This document shows, piece by piece, positions 60,701-64,000 of a stretch of DNA of 64,000 nucleotides; within the stretch, counting starts at the first letter, position 1; every line of letters begins with the position of its first letter. The DNA lies in the NCBI GenBank assembly GCA_033439265.1, contig JAVTVX010000010.1:4464001-4528000 (forward strand), given 5' to 3'. This DNA comes from Dillenia suffruticosa (lineage: Eukaryota; Streptophyta; Magnoliopsida; Dilleniales; Dilleniaceae). Below the pieces are notes generated by a model that had not been told where the DNA came from, did not search any database, and saw only the letters and a program-made list of their open reading frames with translations. Made by a program: the position numbers and the translations under genes.

Positions 60701-63700
60701 CTTTTCAAAATTAACTAGATTACTATTGAATTATTAGATTTCCAACAACCAAGTGATTTGTTCTACTGTCTGTTTTGGAAGTAACAGAGATGGAACCAGA
60801 CAAATTTTTCATGTTGATTGACTCAAATGAGGGCCATCGAAGGGACTGCATATATATATATATATATATATATCTTGGTCAAGCTTGTTGTAGTGATGGC
60901 AACTAAAATACCAAAAGGACTGTATCCCTATGCAATCTTGGCTTTAGCATCAGGACCAAATTGAAAGTTAAAGCATCAATCTTGGATTTAGATAAACCCT
61001 GTGAGAGAAATTTGGAATCATAGCTCAATATTAGCAATATCCATTGCAAATGATTTGAGTGTCTCCTTGATTATTCAGTTGATTGAACTAATCTCAGTAA
61101 GTCCTCAAAATTTCTTCATCACAGCTTTTCTTATTGATGTCTTCAAACTCAGTCTTCCTCTTATTGGAAAAGTATTTGATGCCAAGTTCCAATGCAAGTT
61201 GACACAATTATTATGAAAATCAACAAAGACTTGGTAATGTTTCTCATAGGCATTAAGAATGCTTTGACAACCAACAGGTGTGAATGGCGTAATTGACCAC
61301 AGGGAAGACTTTAATTTTGTGCCTCCATTCTTTTGAAATCTGATTGGCTTTTGGAACGGTTCCATTACCACATTTCCCAAACAAATGCACTTGAAAGACT
61401 CATCAAGTTGGTGTTCTCAAGCTCAACTTCTTTCTTTCTGTACATTACTGAATATTAGTGGAATCCCTATTAGTAATGGAATAACAATGTTTGTTTGTCA
61501 AATATATGCTTAATGTAACAATTAGTACAATGTACGTTGTATATGTTATCTGTTAGAACTTATTTACATTTACTATTTGAGTAAAGTATTAATGGAATGC
61601 AATATCATCAAACTAGGTTTGTCATACAAATGTTTGTTATGTAAAATACGATTAAACTTATTGGTGAGCTTATTTATGGATATAAAATGCTTGCCATATA
61701 TTGATATTTACCAAATTCTTAGCTGTATTGGTTGGATTAAAGTGGTTGAACACAGATAGCATGCTATCTAGGTTTCAAGTACCATCAACTTGCTCTGATT
61801 TGTCAACCTGAACAAGCTGTCCAGTTGTCTTGGCATCTCGTATCCAAATGTTAATCTCCATTTCTGGGAGAGTGTTTTCTATGCTGAAGTTGTAAACGTT
61901 GTAGATTTTTGTCACCTGTTATTTGTGGTTACTTTTTCCTCTTCTGGGTCATTGGCTGTCAGGCTTTCTTACTCCAAGTTCTAATATTGCAGAAATTGCT
62001 TTACAGTTGGAAGCTTTAGTTGGAGACCTTGAAGATGCCGCTACCTGGGTTCTCAACAGGCAAAATAGAAACATGTTCTTAGAAATCTGTTTGGATTCAG
62101 CTGCCCAATCTGTGAGCCCTTTACTGTGTTTCTTTACTTTGTAATATAATGACATCCTATTTGATAGAGTTGATGTAATCTTGTATTTCAGGAGCTTGGA
62201 CTTAGGCAAGAAAAATTGCTACTGTGTATAGGAATTATGACTAATATTGAGCAAATTCTCCGGACTGTTGCCAGATCTAAGTCGCCGTGGTGTCATCTTC
62301 TAAGGTCTGCTGATAATAGAGTAGACAAAACCTTTTTAGCTCTCAAGCGGCAAGTTCTTGCTGATCAGCGGGTCCTACTTGCTTCTGTAGGATGGCCACC
62401 AGCATTTGTAATTCCGGAAATGGGATGTGCGAAATCTTCAGGTCTTCCAAATCCACTGGCATTAATGAAAGGAGAAACAAGACAGATTTATTCACAAAGC
62501 TTTCTGGCTTTGTGTGCACTCCAACATCTGCAAGCACAAAAGGAAAATGGACGTCTTCATCCTTTTAAACCTGAGGATTATACCATGGGGCTTTGGGCCA
62601 TTGATGAATTAGTAACTCCTATTGCATCAAAAATGGAATACCACTTCTCAAAATGGATAGATCAGCCAGAGTTAATATTTGCCCTTGTCTACAAAATTAG
62701 TCAATGTTTGATTGTAGCAGTTGATGATGTATTACAGCCTCTGATCGATGAAGCGAGACTAGTGAGCTGCAGTGCTAAAGAAGCTTGGGTTTCAGCAATG
62801 ATCCAAGTGCTTTCAGGGTTTTTGGCTAAAAATTTTTTCCCTTCACTTGCTGAAAAATATCAGGATAAGCAAAAAAGGCCGGAGGTAATGTCCTCATGGC
62901 TACATCTGATTGACCTTGCTATTACCCTAGACAATCAAATGCAATCGCTTGTTGATTTGGGAGGTCACCTATTATCCAGTAACAAGACTGGAGGGTTCTT
63001 GAAAGCCATGTCTGTGTTATCATTATTTTGTGATAGGTCTGAATGGCTTAAAATCTGGGCCAGAATAGAGCTCAAGGATGCTTGGAAAAGGTTGAAACCA
63101 GAACTCAAAGATGAGAGAGCCTGGTCGTTTGACAATGTGCATATCAAAGACTTCAATGAGGGAAAAACTGAGAAGTATCTTATGATTGCAAGAGAAGACC
63201 ATAAAGCTCCATTAGTGGCAGACACTGTGCTTAAAATTTCATGGGAGCTGATTCAAAGGTGCCAGACTTTACCATCCATTTTAGTACGAGCAGAATTCAT
63301 TCGATCAACTGCAGTTAAGTTTCTCTGGTACTTCTTCAGGGCATTGCTCTGGCGATGTAGGAAAACTGAATTGTTTAATAGCCATCTTGGAGATAATGCA
63401 TTAACAAGAGTGTGTCACTGTCTCAATGCTGCCAGTTATTGTGAGTCTAAACTGCAAGAGTGGAGTGATGATGTAGATTTTGTGGAGTTGAGAATTGTAG
63501 AAGATGCCCACAACATGCATGTGGATGCTGAGGGAAATGATAAGGTCTGTTTCTTTGCAGAAGAGTTGAGGAGTCTGGAAGAGCTACAGACTAATTGGCT
63601 GATTGAGATAATTGGTGATCTTCTTCGTGAATTTGAGTCCCTCTCGGGGGAATACATCCAAAACAGGGATTATTTTGGGCTAGAGCAAGAAGATTTTTGT

Positions 63701-64000
63701 TCAAGTGGGCATTTTTCAGACATGGATTTAGCAGCGTCTACTGTTCTTGTAGAAGCCTTGGATACTTTAAGGAACCGGCTTCACCTTATCAGGACAAATC
63801 TCAATTCAAAAGATTTTTTGGATTTATGGAGAAGTGTCGCAGATGGACTTGACCACTTCATCTTTTGTAGCATTCTAATGAGCAATATAAAGTTCTCTAA
63901 TTGCGGGGTTAGTCATCTCAGAGCTGACATGCAGGCTTTATTCCATGCTTTTAAGCCTTATTGTGCAAGACCTGAAGCATTTTTTCCTTGTATTAGAGAT
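57782..64000 (+). CDS. MAG2L: RINT1/TIP20-family vesicle tether, MAG2-like; 3' end outside window
   Basis: RINT1/Tip20/MAG2 proteins are peripheral subunits of the NRZ/Dsl1 tethering complex, which catches Golgi-derived COPI vesicles at the ER membrane. Exons: 57782-58034, 58125-58217, 61993-62111, 62192-64000 (open at the edge). All borders are GT-AG and the phases join to 758 codons; relatives have about 800, so only some 40 residues are missing. The N-terminus (YEAHLLGFLEDHFSSREDLS and on) is likely helical, and helical blocks follow: VRRIEAVRSYAE, LQLEALVGDLEDAATWVL. The RINT1_TIP1 domain shows VGWPPAFVIPEM, LWAIDELVTPIASKMEYHFS, QPELIFALVYKISQ, DDVLQPLIDEARL, WLHLIDLAITLDNQMQ and SLFCDRSEWLKIWARIEL. 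I favour the MAG2-like over the MAG2 branch by overall look. ATG 57782 (ATCATGGCG) begins the family-like sequence; an in-frame ATG at 57665 would add 39 unrelated residues. Confidence 0.92.
59147..59336. repeat. 95-base perfect-length tandem duplication in MAG2L intron 2
   Basis: Copies 59147-59241 and 59242-59336 begin GCACTCGTTGTTCTG and differ at about three positions, so the duplication is recent. Confidence 0.92.
60851..60873. repeat. (TA)n microsatellite in MAG2L intron 2
   Basis: About 23 bases of pure TA repeat. Confidence 0.95.

Larger units (their letters stand above)
58218..61992 (+). other. Large intron 2 of the MAG2L-like gene
   Basis: 3.8 kb, donor GTGGGT and acceptor ATTGCAG. 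It holds a 95-base tandem duplication (59147-59336), a GAA run near 60134-60151 and a TA run at 60851-60873. No transposon was identified with confidence. Confidence 0.8.

Noticed and set aside
61105..61380. 91-codon minus-strand frame within MAG2L intron 2
   Set aside because: No family resemblance I can name, and it lies in an intron. A decayed transposon piece is possible but not shown.

Overview
This is nuclear DNA of a flowering plant, most likely a eudicot. It is AT-rich and has spliced genes with GT-AG introns and long repeat-filled gaps. All the transposon superfamilies seen are plant ones: Copia, Ty3-type LTR, L1 and RTE LINEs, PIF/Harbinger, Helitron and CACTA. Only two genes look functional, one at each end, and both run off the window. 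On the left, minus strand, are five exons (2117-6684) of Mediator subunit 15 (MED15a type), with the KIX domain and a glutamine-rich region. On the right, plus strand, are four exons (57782-64000) of a RINT1/TIP20 tethering protein, closest to the MAG2-like (MAG2L) branch. They sit in different pathways (nuclear transcription and ER-Golgi traffic).

Left to right: 250-1690 is a decayed L1 LINE beyond the last visible MED15 exon. 6.7-7.5 kb holds the MED15 promoter and a purine-rich repeat. 9.5-11.4 kb is a mosaic: a CACTA-like end, a Helitron 3' end on the minus strand, a V-ATPase subunit c exon fragment and an RNA-dependent RNA polymerase fragment. 11.76-26.3 kb is a large hierarchical tandem array without genes. 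Its main unit is about 3.43 kb and is itself a dimer. It is studded with short inverted words, GTTCTGC and GCAGAAC, and carries a perfect palindrome, CCTTCGTCGACGAAGG, once per unit. I recognise no described family in it, and it is the strongest candidate for something new.

27384-41518 is one old minus-strand Copia element (LTR ends TGTTAGAA...TTCTAACA, 5-bp duplication TAAAT). It was later split by a 3.1-kb solo LTR (duplication CTATA) and by a PIF/Harbinger transposon (duplication CTT), which itself holds an RTE LINE. Removing each insertion with one copy of its duplication restores the Copia reading frame. 42441-53682 is a second, complete but dead Copia element of SIRE type, with 1.85-kb LTRs, duplication GTAAA, gag-pol and an extra third reading frame. 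Its LTRs hold about three dozen copies of a word around TCGACCTG.

53.7-57.6 kb is intergenic, with a degenerate T-rich repeat interrupted by a 1.4-kb Harbinger-like non-autonomous element (duplication TTA). All assignments come from reading the sequence; no database search was run.
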